Assembly: GCA_020882975.1 (NCBI GenBank)
Contig: JAHRFD010000002.1
Span: 1 to 49,425 of the forward strand
DNA: 49,425 bases
Direction: 5' to 3'
Source of the DNA: Microcoleus sp. EPA2
GTDB lineage: Bacteria > Cyanobacteriota > Cyanobacteriia > Cyanobacteriales > Microcoleaceae
Every line of letters begins with the position of its first letter. Within the stretch, counting starts at the first letter, position 1. Of this stretch, positions 17,073 to 24,742 are shown in pieces. The position numbers and the translations under genes were made by a program. Below the pieces are notes generated by a model. It was given only the letters and a program-made list of their open reading frames with translations. It was not told the origin of the DNA and made no database searches.

Positions 17073-18095
17073 CTATTTATCCCAGAAATTCCGCAACTTA
17101 AATTGAACATTATTAACTTTTTGATTTCCCCAACTTTTGAGATTTCTGTGGAAGCGAACTAGCAAATTTGGAGGGGTGAGTTTTGGCTGGGTTTCCGGCG
17201 ACTTCAAATAACGGTAGTGCAGAAATATATCTCGGTAGGGAATCTCCACATCTTCGCCAGCACACAATCGATTAATTTTGGCCGCCGAAATACTCATGTA
17301 GTGCAAATAAGTCAGCCTCCGTCCTTTATCGTATAGAACATTATCTTTCACATCAAATTGGGAAGACCAATGATTCCCCGTCACCTGTTCTGGTTGAGCA
17401 TAGGCAAAGTTGTAAAAAGAGATTTGGCTGCGGGCGACTAAATAGTTAAGTAAAGATTGGTCAGCCCCCCGCAAAGACATAATTTCCGCTTCTCCTGATG
17501 TTAAATATTCTAAATATTGAGAGCAATTATTCCGATTTAAAATGCCTGATTTTGACGCAAACCAACCCGCACAAAAAGTATGAGATTGCAGTTGGTCAAT
17601 ATTTAAAATTTGTGGCAATTTGGGAGAGGATAAATCAAATATATAGTTGAGGTCTGATTTGTATTGAAAATCGTTAGCTACCCAATCAAAGTCATTAAGT
17701 TTTTGATATATGTAATCCAGATTTCCCATTAACAGAGTGTCTGCGTCAAAATAGATAAACTTATCAAAATCGCCGTCAAAACAACATAACTTTCGGTGCA
17801 TTTCCAAACATTGAACTGGTTTCCAACCTTTAGATTTCCACACTTTTTGAGCTTTCCCATGAGTTTGCCAAACTTGAGTGGCAAAGTCTTCCCAAAACAT
17901 GATTGAATCGGTATTGTCAAACAAGGTGACATGAGGACGAGTTGCAATTTCTACGCGCACTTTTTGCAGTCTCTCATCATAGGGAATGATGCAAACAGGA
18001 ATATCTTTTGCCCCGTTCACTTGCAGACTGTTTAATAAGGCGACTAAGTGGTCGAAAACCACATCATTTGCTAGTATATAAATACCATTGGTCAT
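17073..18095 (-). CDS. GT-A-like protein (Npun_R2821/R2823-type), copy 1
   Basis: A 340-residue protein with a GT-A (nucleotide-diphospho-sugar transferase) fold signature. It has the N-terminal NGIYILANDVVFDHLVALLN, VCIIPYDERL near residue 35, and the metal-binding Asp-x-Asp in IYFDADTLLM near residue 118. A conserved LYDKGRRLTYLHYMS segment is near residue 270. It resembles proteins known in NCBI under the name Npun_R2821/Npun_R2823 family, which I recall and cannot check. It is the last of three paralogues on this strand, 145 bp after the second. Probably it transfers a sugar to a surface glycan, but donor and acceptor are unknown. Confidence 0.8.
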   Translation of the reverse strand: MTNGIYILANDVVFDHLVALLNSLQVNGAKDIPVCIIPYDERLQKVRVEIATRPHVTLFDNTDSIMFWEDFATQVWQTHGKAQKVWKSKGWKPVQCLEMHRKLCCFDGDFDKFIYFDADTLLMGNLDYIYQKLNDFDWVANDFQYKSDLNYIFDLSSPKLPQILNIDQLQSHTFCAGWFASKSGILNRNNCSQYLEYLTSGEAEIMSLRGADQSLLNYLVARSQISFYNFAYAQPEQVTGNHWSSQFDVKDNVLYDKGRRLTYLHYMSISAAKINRLCAGEDVEIPYRDIFLHYRYLKSPETQPKLTPPNLLVRFHRNLKSWGNQKVNNVQFKLRNFWDK

Positions 18096-18158
18096 ATTTT
18101 GAAAATAAATTATATATATCAGGTTCGGTTGATTCGTTATTATCTAATTTGTGACCTC

Positions 18159-18226
18159 GTAGGGGCGGGTTTTACCAACCATCTATGGGGAAAATTAACT
18201 ATCTCGTAAACCCGCCCCCTCCCTAC
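18159..18226. repeat. GTAGGGGCGGGTTT palindromic repeat
   Basis: Arms GTAGGGGCGGGTTT and AAACCCGCCCCCTCCCTAC form a palindrome between GT-A-like copies 1 and 2. It may work as a stem-loop in the shared transcript. Confidence 0.75.
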
Positions 18227-18240
18227 AAACAATATTATCC

Positions 18241-19107
18241 CTACCAGGATCGAAATATTCTTTGCACTAAATTGGGTTTTTCCTCATTCAGATAACGATA
18301 ATGTTTCCACAGTTTCCAGTAAGGACTACCAGATTTAATCGGTATTCCAGCCCAATGAATATATTTTAACCTTTTACCTTTGTCATAAAGCACATAATCT
18401 ATTTCCTGAAAATGCTTGGAACCAGCCCAGCTTCCCGGTTCTGATTCCGTCGCTTTCACCAGGTTACACCGTTGGGGAATTAGTTTAAGAATCAGGTAAT
18501 TTAGTATCGGTTGGTCAGTGACATTTTGAGTGAAGTCGAAATATTCTCGATGCTGGGAACATTCGCGCAATATTTCGTACATTTGCAATTCTGAAATAGT
18601 TCCTTTCCGCGAAGCCCAAAAACCGCTGTTGAAGACATCTTGAAGTTCGGAATCTGTAAAAATATTTTGTGCTTTGACAATGGGTGAAAATACATTTCGC
18701 AGTTTTTCGCTGAGGTGGTGGTAGTCGCAGCAAAAAAAGTCTACTTCGGATAGTTTGTTGAGGTTGGCTGCGATGTCTTCAAAGACGATGATATCGGTAT
18801 CGATGTACAGAAATTCGTCCAGAGGGCCAAACCAGGCGACGAGTTTTCGCATTTTGTGAGGGAGGGCTAAAAAATTGCGATCGAATATTTGCCCAATTTC
18901 TCTGGTAAACTGTTCGACAAACTCCAGATTTGGGAACAATTGCACCCCATGGAGATGGCTGAGTGTGGCGGCGACTTGCTGATAATTCTCATCGAAGGGA
19001 ATCAAAAAAACTGGTACTTGACGATTGTACAATCCTATGCTGTTCATAAGTGCGATCGCACTTTCCATCACCCGGTCGTTCGCCACAATATAAATACCGC
19101 GATTCAT
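18241..19107 (-). CDS. GT-A-like protein (Npun_R2821/R2823-type), copy 2
   Basis: The start at 19107 was chosen because its ATG overlaps the stop of copy 3 (ATGA) and has a GAGG ribosome site nine bases upstream. An upstream in-frame ATG at 19131 is also possible. The 288 residues begin NRGIYIVANDRVMESAIALMN and contain the metal site LYIDTDIIVFED near residue 102 (Asp-Thr-Asp in place of Asp-Ala-Asp). The C-terminal LYDKGKRLKYIHWAGIP matches its paralogues. It is shorter than copies 1 and 3 and the most divergent, so it may act on a different substrate. Coupling with copy 3 suggests stoichiometric expression. Confidence 0.8.
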   Translation of the reverse strand: MNRGIYIVANDRVMESAIALMNSIGLYNRQVPVFLIPFDENYQQVAATLSHLHGVQLFPNLEFVEQFTREIGQIFDRNFLALPHKMRKLVAWFGPLDEFLYIDTDIIVFEDIAANLNKLSEVDFFCCDYHHLSEKLRNVFSPIVKAQNIFTDSELQDVFNSGFWASRKGTISELQMYEILRECSQHREYFDFTQNVTDQPILNYLILKLIPQRCNLVKATESEPGSWAGSKHFQEIDYVLYDKGKRLKYIHWAGIPIKSGSPYWKLWKHYRYLNEEKPNLVQRIFRSW

Positions 19108-20078
19108 GTATTTATCCTCAACCTTCTCCATACCCTTGTTAACAAATTCGACCTAGAAACCTCAGTATAAGACTTCGGCGCTTCCCTAAAAACAGGACTC
19201 TGGGACGGTTCCCGGAGATAGCGATAATGCAGAAACAAATCGCGATAGGGAAAATCAATATTTTCCCCCGCACAAACTCTCCGAATTAAATCCGGCGGCA
19301 CCCCAATATAATGAATGTAAGTCAGTCGATTTCCCTGATCGTACAAAATTTTATCTTGCTCTTCAAAATGTTGAGAACTGACACAACACCCAGTTTTTGC
19401 ATCCTCCGGTAAACTATAAGCAAAATTATAACTACTCATGCCAGTTTTCATCACCATATAATTGAGCAAAGGCTGTTCTCCCGCACCTTCATAGAGAATT
19501 TCCCCATCCCCCGATTGCAGTTGAGATACCAGCCATGCTCTAGTATTTTGCTCAAAAAATCCTTGCTTACTGCCATAAAATCCAGAACAAAATATTTCCG
19601 ATTCTATCCGCTCTTGCTCAAACACTTTAACCAGTTTAGGTGATTTAATGTTGTAGACTTTAGTAGGGTCCCTAAATTGAAAATCATAAACTACAAAATC
19701 CGATTTATCTAACTGCCGAAAAACTGCATCAAGGGAATTCATCAGCAAAGTATCAGCATCCATATAGATAAACTTTGCAAACGGACCGTCGAAAGCACAA
19801 AAACGTCTGTGTGCGCCGTAAAGCCGAAATTTGTTGCGATTCAAACGCTCTGGCGCAGCAGATGCCATGAAATTGTCCCATCGCTGAATAGAGGCGATAT
19901 CATCATAAATAAAAACATTGGGACGGTTGACAATTTCCCCTTTAATTTGCTCTATTTGGTCATCAAAAGGATAAATACAAACGGGAATACTTGAGCCTAA
20001 GATAACTTCAATACTGTTGAGCAAAGCAACAACTTGGTCGTAAACTGTATCATTAGCTAACGTGCAAATTCCATTCAT
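19104..20078 (-). CDS. GT-A-like protein (Npun_R2821/R2823-type), copy 3
   Basis: First gene of the three-paralogue operon. The ATG at 20078 (MNGICTLANDTVYDQVVALLN) has an AGGTGG ribosome site. The open frame extends upstream to 20201, but that extension is translated from the CGCAGAG interspersed repeat and is not likely to be real. The 324 residues have the Asp-Ala-Asp metal site in IYMDADTLLMNS near residue 102 and the conserved LYDQGNRLTYIHYIG near residue 265. Copies 1 and 3 are more alike than either is to copy 2. No signal peptide or membrane segment is visible, so it is probably cytosolic and may act on membrane-linked acceptors. Confidence 0.8.
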   Translation of the reverse strand: MNGICTLANDTVYDQVVALLNSIEVILGSSIPVCIYPFDDQIEQIKGEIVNRPNVFIYDDIASIQRWDNFMASAAPERLNRNKFRLYGAHRRFCAFDGPFAKFIYMDADTLLMNSLDAVFRQLDKSDFVVYDFQFRDPTKVYNIKSPKLVKVFEQERIESEIFCSGFYGSKQGFFEQNTRAWLVSQLQSGDGEILYEGAGEQPLLNYMVMKTGMSSYNFAYSLPEDAKTGCCVSSQHFEEQDKILYDQGNRLTYIHYIGVPPDLIRRVCAGENIDFPYRDLFLHYRYLREPSQSPVFREAPKSYTEVSRSNLLTRVWRRLRINT

Positions 20079-20109
20079 AAAACCACCTCTCAATTCCCCT
20101 CTCCATCGG

Positions 20110-20273
20110 AAAAAAATCTCAGAAATCTCTCTGTGTGCTCTGCGCCCTCTGCGGTAAAAAAATCCCCATCCAACCAGAAACAAGCACCTATCGACCAACA
20201 AAAAATCTCAGAAATCTCTCTGCGTGCTCTGCGCCCTCTGCGGTAAAAAAATCCCCATCCAACCAAAAACGAT
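20110..20273. repeat. 89-bp tandem duplication of a repeat unit
   Basis: Two copies in direct order, offset by 89 bp, each with AATCTCAGAAATCTCTCTG, then CTCTGCGCCCTCTGCGGT, then AATCCCCATCCAACCA. The core is the CGCAGAGGGCGCAGAG family in reverse orientation. It lies in the promoter region of the GT-A-like operon. Confidence 0.9.
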
Positions 20274-20330
20274 CGCCTATTTAGACCTTCCTAGAGAAGC
20301 CGTAGGAGGGATTCGAGTCGGTTTAGCTAA

Positions 20331-20394
20331 AAACGATGTCAAGAACAGGCAAGATGCCTGTTCCACAATTATTATCGGAGAGGTCTCATCGTTT
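20331..20394. repeat. Palindromic interspersed repeat (AACAGGCA family)
   Basis: The core GTCAAGAACAGGCAAGATGC with TGCCTGTTCCACA is bounded here by AAACGATG/CATCGTTT. It ends four bases before the stop of the deacetylase gene. Confidence 0.75.
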
Positions 20395-20397
20395 GAG

Positions 20398-21327
20398 CTA
20401 CGCTTGTTGCTCTGGCATTTCCAGCAACTCAGGAATCGTCACAAACCGATATCCCTGCTTTTTCAAACCAGCAATCATATCAGGTAAGGCTTTAATAGTA
20501 CGAGATCGATCGCCCCCGCCGTCGTGCATCAACACAATCGCACCCGGTTTCGCACCCTTGAGCACATTTTCCACAAAAGCTTCTGGTTGAGCCCGCGGAT
20601 CGGTATCTGCGGAAGTTACAGACCACATTACCACAGAATAATTGTGCTCTTTGGCATACTTGGCCAAGCCGTTATTCAAAACTCCCCCAGGTGGGCGAAA
20701 GTAAGTTGTCTTAACTCCCGTTGTTTCGTAAATCAGTTTGGCGGTGCGATCGATTTCGTCAGCAGCCGTCGCCGCATCCATTGGATCGTAGGGATGATGC
20801 CACGTATGATTGCCGATCGCATGACCTTCGGCCACAACTCTCCGACCAATTTCCGGTGAACGTTCCAGAGATTTACCTATCCAAAAAAATGTGGCTTTCA
20901 CATCATTTTGCTGAAAAATATCTAGCATTTGTGCCGTCGTTTCCGGCCAAGGCCCGTCATCAACGGTTAAGGCAATAACTTTATCTGACTTGTTTACTTG
21001 TCCTTCAAAAATAGTCGTTCCTTGAAATTTTTCTGGCGGTACAAAGGTCAGCAGTTTTTCTTTAGATTCTAATACAGTGAGAAGTTGTTGAATCTGGCGA
21101 TCGAGATTAAACCCTGTTTGATTGTCTCCTACCTCATGAAATAAAGGATTTGACGTTAAAGATTGGTTAAGGTTTTGCACCTGAGCCACAGCAGTGCCAG
21201 GATGGTCATTCGGCTGAAACTCCGGCAGTAGGGCACCCATGACGAAGCTAATGGCTGCTCCTGCCAGTACGATCGCCACAAAACGCCATTTTTTTCTTAG
21301 TATTTGAAATAAATGATTTCCGCTCAC
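20398..21327 (-). CDS. Membrane-anchored polysaccharide deacetylase (NodB domain)
   Basis: A 309-residue carbohydrate esterase family 4 enzyme. An N-terminal membrane anchor lies at about residues 15-33 (FVAIVLAGAAISFVMGAL), followed by a linker and a NodB domain (about 110-300). All main motifs are visible: the base and metal Asp in TVDDGP (about 120), the metal His pair in HTWHH (about 172), the RPPGG segment (about 210), VMWSV (about 232) and the leaving-group His in VLMHDGGG (about 268). It should remove N- or O-acetyl groups from peptidoglycan or another extracellular glycan. It shares its strand with the GT-A-like cluster but lies upstream, about 320 bp away, behind repeats. Confidence 0.92.
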   Translation of the reverse strand: MSGNHLFQILRKKWRFVAIVLAGAAISFVMGALLPEFQPNDHPGTAVAQVQNLNQSLTSNPLFHEVGDNQTGFNLDRQIQQLLTVLESKEKLLTFVPPEKFQGTTIFEGQVNKSDKVIALTVDDGPWPETTAQMLDIFQQNDVKATFFWIGKSLERSPEIGRRVVAEGHAIGNHTWHHPYDPMDAATAADEIDRTAKLIYETTGVKTTYFRPPGGVLNNGLAKYAKEHNYSVVMWSVTSADTDPRAQPEAFVENVLKGAKPGAIVLMHDGGGDRSRTIKALPDMIAGLKKQGYRFVTIPELLEMPEQQA

Positions 21328-21763
21328 TTCAGATTCCTTTCACTCCACAATGCCCAATATGATAAAGGGAATTGTGGCGAAACAATCTAAAGCCGATCTA
21401 TATAGATCTCACAACTCCGACTTCTGTAACAAGTCGCAGTGCTAACAGCAATATCCTGTGTCTGCTGCCGGCTCGATCGCACCAAGCCTGCAACTTCCGA
21501 CACTGATCACAAAATATCCCAAACATCCTATCTAGGTTAAGTTCGATCGGCTCAGAAGCCATCTGCTTTTCCAGAAGGGGCCACCCACAGGCGGCGAGAA
21601 TTCAGAGAAATGGGAGTGTAGTACAGCTTCAGCATTGAATTCACCTCCCGTCACACTACCACTTCAGCTCCCAAATCTCTTGATTTATCAGAGGTTCAGC
21701 CCCAAAACAGCCCCTCTGCTTTCCCGCCAAGCAGCAGATCGAAAAAAAAATTGTATTACCCCC

Positions 21764-21793
21764 TTGACAGTTGTGTAACACATTCTGTAGTAT
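21764..21793 (+). promoter_or_regulatory. Strong sigma70-type promoter upstream of TnpB and tRNA array
   Basis: TTGACA (21764-21769), an 18-base spacer and TAGTAT (21788-21793) follow an A-rich stretch. No protein gene starts downstream on this strand. The next plus-strand genes are the tRNAs about 1.57 kb away, with a minus-strand TnpB gene between. It may be the array promoter separated from the array by the TnpB insertion. The rest of the 550-bp gap from 21328 shows nothing recognisable. Confidence 0.5.
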
Positions 21794-22023
21794 AAATGTA
21801 TGGCGAAGGGGAAAGAGCCTCAAAGCTTTATCTCAAGAGCAATATGAACCTTGACAACCAAATAGATAATTAATCATGTCACAGACTTTTGGACCTTGGC
21901 GGTGTAGACTCCGGCAACAATAACTCCCTTGAGTTGTAGTACGCGGAATCAACCGCCACCCCGTCCAAACAGAAATTCCCAACAAAAATCTGTGGGGTTG
22001 TAGCTGCTATACAAATCCAAGAC

Positions 22024-22086
22024 TTGTCTAGACATTTGCTTCTTGCTTCATCGGGAGCATGGGAGCGGCTATCCCTGGGCAAGCTT
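22024..22086 (-). ncRNA. Probable omegaRNA 3' part of TnpB
   Basis: Directly after the tnpB stop, on its strand, are a GGGATAGCCGCTCCC stem, then TGAAGCAAGAAGCA, then a TGTCTAGACA palindrome. This order resembles IS200/IS605 right ends, where the omegaRNA overlaps the tnpB 3' end. The exact boundary and the guide are uncertain. The further 140 bp down to 21879 contain no convincing ORF. Confidence 0.4.
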
Positions 22087-23163
22087 TCACGATTTAGCCA
22101 ACCGCGATAAATTAATTGCTGCGTTCAAATCCCTGTCCATCGCATGACCGCAACTTCCACATTTGTAAGTCCTTTCTTTTAGTGGCATATCTTGTATATG
22201 TCCGCAATTTGAACAGGTTTTGCTTGAGGGAAACCAAGGGTCGGCAATGACTATTTCACAACCAAACTTTTTAGCCTTGTATTCTAACTGACGTTTGAAT
22301 TCATGGAATCCACAGTCAGCTATTACTTGTGCTAGCTTGTGATTCTTTAGCATCCCACTGACCTTCAAATCTTCTACTACTATCGTTGCGTGGTTTTTGC
22401 ATAAGTAAGTAGTGATTTGATGCAGAGTGTTTTTTCTCAGGTTGGCTATTTTTGCATGATGTTTCCCTAGCTGGACTTTAGCTTTCTGTCTATTATTAGA
22501 ACCTTTCACTTTTCTCGCCAGAACTCTTGATAATCTCTTGAGTTTTGCCTGATGCGATTTGTAGTGTTTTGGGTTAGAAAATACTACGCCCGTTGAAAGG
22601 GTAGCTAACTCTTTTACTCCCAAATCAACCCCTACAACTTCATGACTTTTGATGGTCGGTTCATGATTTTGTTCATAAGCAAAGGCGATAAACCAACTAT
22701 CAGCAGTACGTGAAATGGTGATAGACTTGCAGGTAGTATGAGGCAATCCCTCGTAAGTTTTCACCCAGCCGATTGTGGGTAACTTTATAGACGTACCGCC
22801 CACAGGAATAGGCTTACCGCCTGCGTCAATCGTGAAAGAGTCGTGATGTCCTTTTTTCTTGAACTTGGGATATCCACCTTTTTTTGAGAAAAATAAGGAG
22901 AAAGAGTCTCCAAGATTGTCAAAAGCGTATTGAGTTATTTTCTGGCAGATTCCTGTTTCTTTAATCCATGTAAACTCAGGTTTCACATGATTGTTGAAGA
23001 ATTTCTTAAGCAGGTATTTGTTGGGCGCTACTCCATCTTTATAAAGGTTGCTCCAAGTAGCCAATCCCCAGTTATAAGTAAACCTCGCTATTCCTGCGTG
23101 TTTGCTCATAATTGTTGCCTGACTCTTGTTTAGCTTTAACTTTGTTTTGATGGATAAAAGCAT
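22087..23163 (-). CDS. tnpB: TnpB RNA-guided nuclease (IS200/IS605 family)
   Basis: A 358-residue TnpB, the ancestor-like relative of Cas12 that cleaves DNA guided by omegaRNA and helps the transposon persist. The RuvC-like residues are complete: Asp180 in GVDLGVKEL, Glu264 in VVEDLKV, and the last Asp in MDRDLNAA near residue 345. A four-Cys zinc finger (CSNCG ... CGSCG) lies near residues 315-335. The length is close to functional family members, with no frameshift visible. No tnpA is adjacent, so the element could only move with a transposase in trans. The 180 bp before the start (23164-23345) hold the presumed left end. It lies just in front of the tRNA array. Confidence 0.92.
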   Translation of the reverse strand: MLLSIKTKLKLNKSQATIMSKHAGIARFTYNWGLATWSNLYKDGVAPNKYLLKKFFNNHVKPEFTWIKETGICQKITQYAFDNLGDSFSLFFSKKGGYPKFKKKGHHDSFTIDAGGKPIPVGGTSIKLPTIGWVKTYEGLPHTTCKSITISRTADSWFIAFAYEQNHEPTIKSHEVVGVDLGVKELATLSTGVVFSNPKHYKSHQAKLKRLSRVLARKVKGSNNRQKAKVQLGKHHAKIANLRKNTLHQITTYLCKNHATIVVEDLKVSGMLKNHKLAQVIADCGFHEFKRQLEYKAKKFGCEIVIADPWFPSSKTCSNCGHIQDMPLKERTYKCGSCGHAMDRDLNAAINLSRLAKS

Positions 23164-23359
23164 TGTTCGACCTCAACACTGGATTTCACCGATGACCCGA
23201 CAGGGTGCGTTTGGCTGGTAACTTCCCCGAAACATCCCTGCGAAAGCAAGTGTCTTTACTGATAATCCAAGCTTTTTTGGGAATCGCGCAGGGTTTGAAC
23301 AAAATGGTACATCGTAGATTTGTCTATAAGTGTACCACCTTGTCTATTTAATCGCTAGC

Positions 23360-23432
23360 TAGGTACTAGCTCAATTGGGAGAGTGTCGCTTTGTCACAGC
23401 GAAGGTAGCGGGATCGAAACCCGTCAGTCCCG
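23360..23432 (+). tRNA. tRNA-Asp(GUC), defective acceptor stem
   Basis: First member of the array. The anticodon arm TCGCT-TTGTCAC-AGCGA gives GUC, and the 3' half (GCGGG...CAGTCCCG) is a standard tRNA-Asp. The 5' strand should be close to GGGACTG, but the sequence is TAGGTAC, which leaves at most three pairs. The 5' end seems to have been replaced, so the gene may be a pseudogene. Confidence 0.6.
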
Positions 23433-23437
23433 TCGAT

Positions 23438-23513
23438 AGTCCCGTAGGCAAATTGGTTGAAGCCGTCACCCTCTCTGGCGTGAAGATTGCGAGTTCAAAC
23501 CTCGTCGGGACTC
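23438..23513 (+). tRNA. tRNA-Glu(CUC)-like
   Basis: The acceptor stem AGTCCCG/CGGGACT is perfect. The loop CTCTCTG gives CUC. The anticodon stem is irregular, TCACC against a strand with one extra base. It is similar to the tRNA-Glu(UUC) at 23808 in the D-arm and acceptor region. No CCA is encoded. Confidence 0.6.
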
Positions 23514-23516
23514 CCA

Positions 23517-23590
23517 GGTTAGATGGCCGAGTGGTTTAAGGCGTCGCTCTGCAAAAGCGATTTTCGTGAGTTCAAATCTCACTCTAACCT
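23517..23590 (+). tRNA. tRNA-Cys(GCA)
   Basis: Acceptor GGTTAGA/TCTAACC, anticodon arm TCGCT-CTGCAAA-AGCGA, T-arm GTGAG-TTCAAAT-CTCAC. All stems pair. No CCA is encoded. Confidence 0.85.
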
Positions 23591-23648
23591 TTGTTCCTAT
23601 TTATTAATAGGAGGAATCTCAAATCTGAAATTTCAAATCAGATAACGT

Positions 23649-23723
23649 TGCAGCGTAGCTTAACGGTAAAGCCCCAAGTTCATACCTTGGTAAATGCGGG
23701 TTCAAATCCCGCCACTGCCACCA
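23649..23723 (+). tRNA. tRNA with CAU anticodon (Met or Ile2)
   Basis: Anticodon arm CCAAG-TTCATAC-CTTGG and T-arm GCGGG-TTCAAAT-CCCGC are perfect. The acceptor TGCAGCG/CACTGCC has mismatches at positions 1-72 and 6-67. Weak 1-72 pairing is seen in initiators, but the rest does not prove one. CCA is encoded. Confidence 0.65.
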
Positions 23724-23726
23724 AAT

Positions 23727-23801
23727 GCAGGGATGATGTAACTGGCAACATATCAGTCTCCAAAACTGATTTTCTGAGTTCAAATCTCAGTCCCTGTGCC
23801 A
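23727..23801 (+). tRNA. tRNA-Trp(CCA)
   Basis: Acceptor GCAGGGA/TCCCTGT, anticodon arm TCAGT-CTCCAAA-ACTGA, T-arm CTGAG-TTCAAAT-CTCAG. CCA follows the discriminator. The leader and D-arm are shared with the tRNA-Thr at 24743. Confidence 0.8.
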
Positions 23802-23807
23802 ATTTAT

Positions 23808-23881
23808 AGTGCTGTAGGCAAACGGTATAAGCCGCTTGGTTTTCACCCAAGTGATTGCGGGTTCAAATCCCGTCAGCACTT
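23808..23881 (+). tRNA. tRNA-Glu(UUC)
   Basis: Acceptor AGTGCTG/CAGCACT, anticodon arm CTTGG-TTTTCAC-CCAAG, T-arm GCGGG-TTCAAAT-CCCGT. All stems pair. No CCA is encoded. Confidence 0.85.
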
Positions 23882-23886
23882 TGTGT

Positions 23887-23961
23887 GGGTCGTTGGCAGA
23901 ATGGTTTTGCAGCCGCCTTTTAAGCGGATGGATCGAGGTTCAATTCCTCGGCGACCTACCA
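23887..23961 (+). tRNA. tRNA-Lys(UUU)
   Basis: Acceptor GGGTCGT/GCGACCT with wobble pairs, loop CTTTTAA with stem CCGC/GCGG (outer G-A mismatch), T-arm CGAGG-TTCAATT-CCTCG. CCA is encoded. Confidence 0.75.
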
Positions 23962-23974
23962 AATTTTCGATCTT

Positions 23975-24056
23975 GGGTCGGCCCTCCTATTGGTGTGGGT
24001 AGCTGTCTGTAAAATAGTAGCTTAAAGCGTTGCTGGTTCGATTCCAGCCCGACCCA
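23975..24056 (+). tRNA. tRNA-Tyr(GUA)
   Basis: A class II tRNA with a long variable arm. Acceptor GGGTCGG/CCGACCC, loop CTGTAAA, T-arm GCTGG-TTCGATT-CCAGC. No CCA is encoded. A palindromic repeat follows. Confidence 0.8.
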
Positions 24057-24081
24057 TTTGTAACTGTATTATGACGTACAC

Positions 24082-24150
24082 AAAAAACCAGGTTTCTGAG
24101 AAAAATCTTGCATCTCTACGAGAGATATTGAGATAGAAACCGGGTTTTTG
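24082..24150. repeat. AGAAACCGGGTTTTT palindromic repeat inside the tRNA array
   Basis: Arms AAAAAACCAGGTTTCT and AGAAACCGGGTTTTT with CGAGAGATATTGA in the spacer. It is the same element as 16849-16917. It separates the tRNA-Tyr from the next tRNA and would form a hairpin in the array transcript. Confidence 0.85.
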
Positions 24151-24196
24151 ACCCCCGTTGGTAAGCCTTGTGTATTTAATATGCAGTTGCAATTTT

Positions 24197-24271
24197 GAGA
24201 ATGTGTTGTGACAGGACAACAACTCAGTTAGCGCGACTGAAGATTTGAGGGTTCAAATCCCTCCGTTCTCG
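24197..24271 (+). tRNA. tRNA-like gene, anticodon uncertain (GCG/Arg?)
   Basis: Acceptor GAGAATG/CGTTCTC and T-arm GAGGG-TTCAAAT-CCCTC are good. The D-arm is odd (TTGT/ACAA), and the anticodon arm TCAGT-TAGCGCG-ACTGA lacks U33. A 7-base loop reads GCG (Arg), and shifting the frame gives AGC. It may be non-functional. Confidence 0.5.
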
Positions 24272-24276
24272 CTCTT

Positions 24277-24363
24277 GGAGAAGTGGCCGAGCGGCTTATG
24301 GCGCTTTCCTGCTAAGAAAGAGCGGTTTAACACCCGTCGTGGGTTCAAATCCCACCTTCTCCG
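24277..24363 (+). tRNA. tRNA-Ser(GCU)
   Basis: Class II. Acceptor GGAGAAG/CTTCTCC, anticodon arm CTTTC-CTGCTAA-GAAAG, long variable arm, T-arm GTGGG-TTCAAAT-CCCAC. No CCA is encoded. Confidence 0.88.
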
Positions 24364-24367
24364 TTTT

Positions 24368-24440
24368 CCCCCGATAGCTCAGTTGGTAGAGCGCTTGTGT
24401 GAAGAACAAGAGGGCGTCAGTTCGATACTGACTTGGGGGA
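24368..24440 (+). tRNA. tRNA-Phe(GAA)
   Basis: Acceptor CCCCCGA/TTGGGGG, anticodon arm CTTGT-GTGAAGA-ACAAG, T-arm GTCAG-TTCGATA-CTGAC. No CCA is encoded. Confidence 0.85.
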
Positions 24441-24446
24441 TTGCGT

Positions 24447-24521
24447 TGCCTCATAGCTCAATGGTAGAGCAAGCGGCTGTTAACCGCTAGGTTGTAGGTT
24501 CGAGTCCTACTGAGGCAGCCA
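24447..24521 (+). tRNA. tRNA-Asn(GUU)
   Basis: Acceptor TGCCTCA/TGAGGCA, loop CTGTTAA, T-arm ending TTCGAGT-CCTAC. CCA follows the G discriminator. Confidence 0.88.
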
Positions 24522-24531
24522 TTTTCTAAAT

Positions 24532-24610
24532 TGCCGGGTAGACAAATTGGTAAAGTCACCTGTCTCTGAAACAGGAATTTATGTAGGTTCAAAGCCTACC
24601 CCGGCATCCA
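24532..24610 (+). tRNA. tRNA-Gln(CUG)
   Basis: Acceptor TGCCGGG/CCCGGCA, anticodon arm CCTGT-CTCTGAA-ACAGG, T-arm GTAGG-TTCAAAG-CCTAC. CCA is encoded after T. CUG-reading Gln tRNAs are not essential where a UUG isoacceptor exists. Confidence 0.85.
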
Positions 24611-24615
24611 ATTAT

Positions 24616-24689
24616 TCGGAAGTCGCCTAATCGGTATGGCACCGCTCTTTGAAAGCGGAAAAATGCAGGTTCAAGCCCTGCCTTCCGAG
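24616..24689 (+). tRNA. tRNA-Gln(UUG)
   Basis: Acceptor TCGGAAG/CTTCCGA, anticodon arm CCGCT-CTTTGAA-AGCGG, T-arm GCAGG-TTCAAGC-CCTGC. No CCA is encoded. The next 50 bases end in CCCGCCACCA, apparently the 3' end of a lost tRNA. Confidence 0.85.
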
Positions 24690-24742
24690 TTCTGCTATTA
24701 CCAAAGCAGATCAATTATACTCCTATCCCCGCCACCAAAATT

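Noticed and set aside
20079..20201. N-terminal extension of GT-A-like copy 3
   Set aside because: It is encoded by the CGCAGAG repeat, and a good ribosome site and the family N-terminus are at 20078.
21879..22082. 67-codon minus-strand frame after tnpB
   Set aside because: It lies in the probable omegaRNA/right-end region of the TnpB element and does not resemble a protein.
23591..24490. Several open frames across the tRNA array (for example 23591-23809, 23796-24002 and 24245-24490)
   Set aside because: They are translations of tRNA genes.
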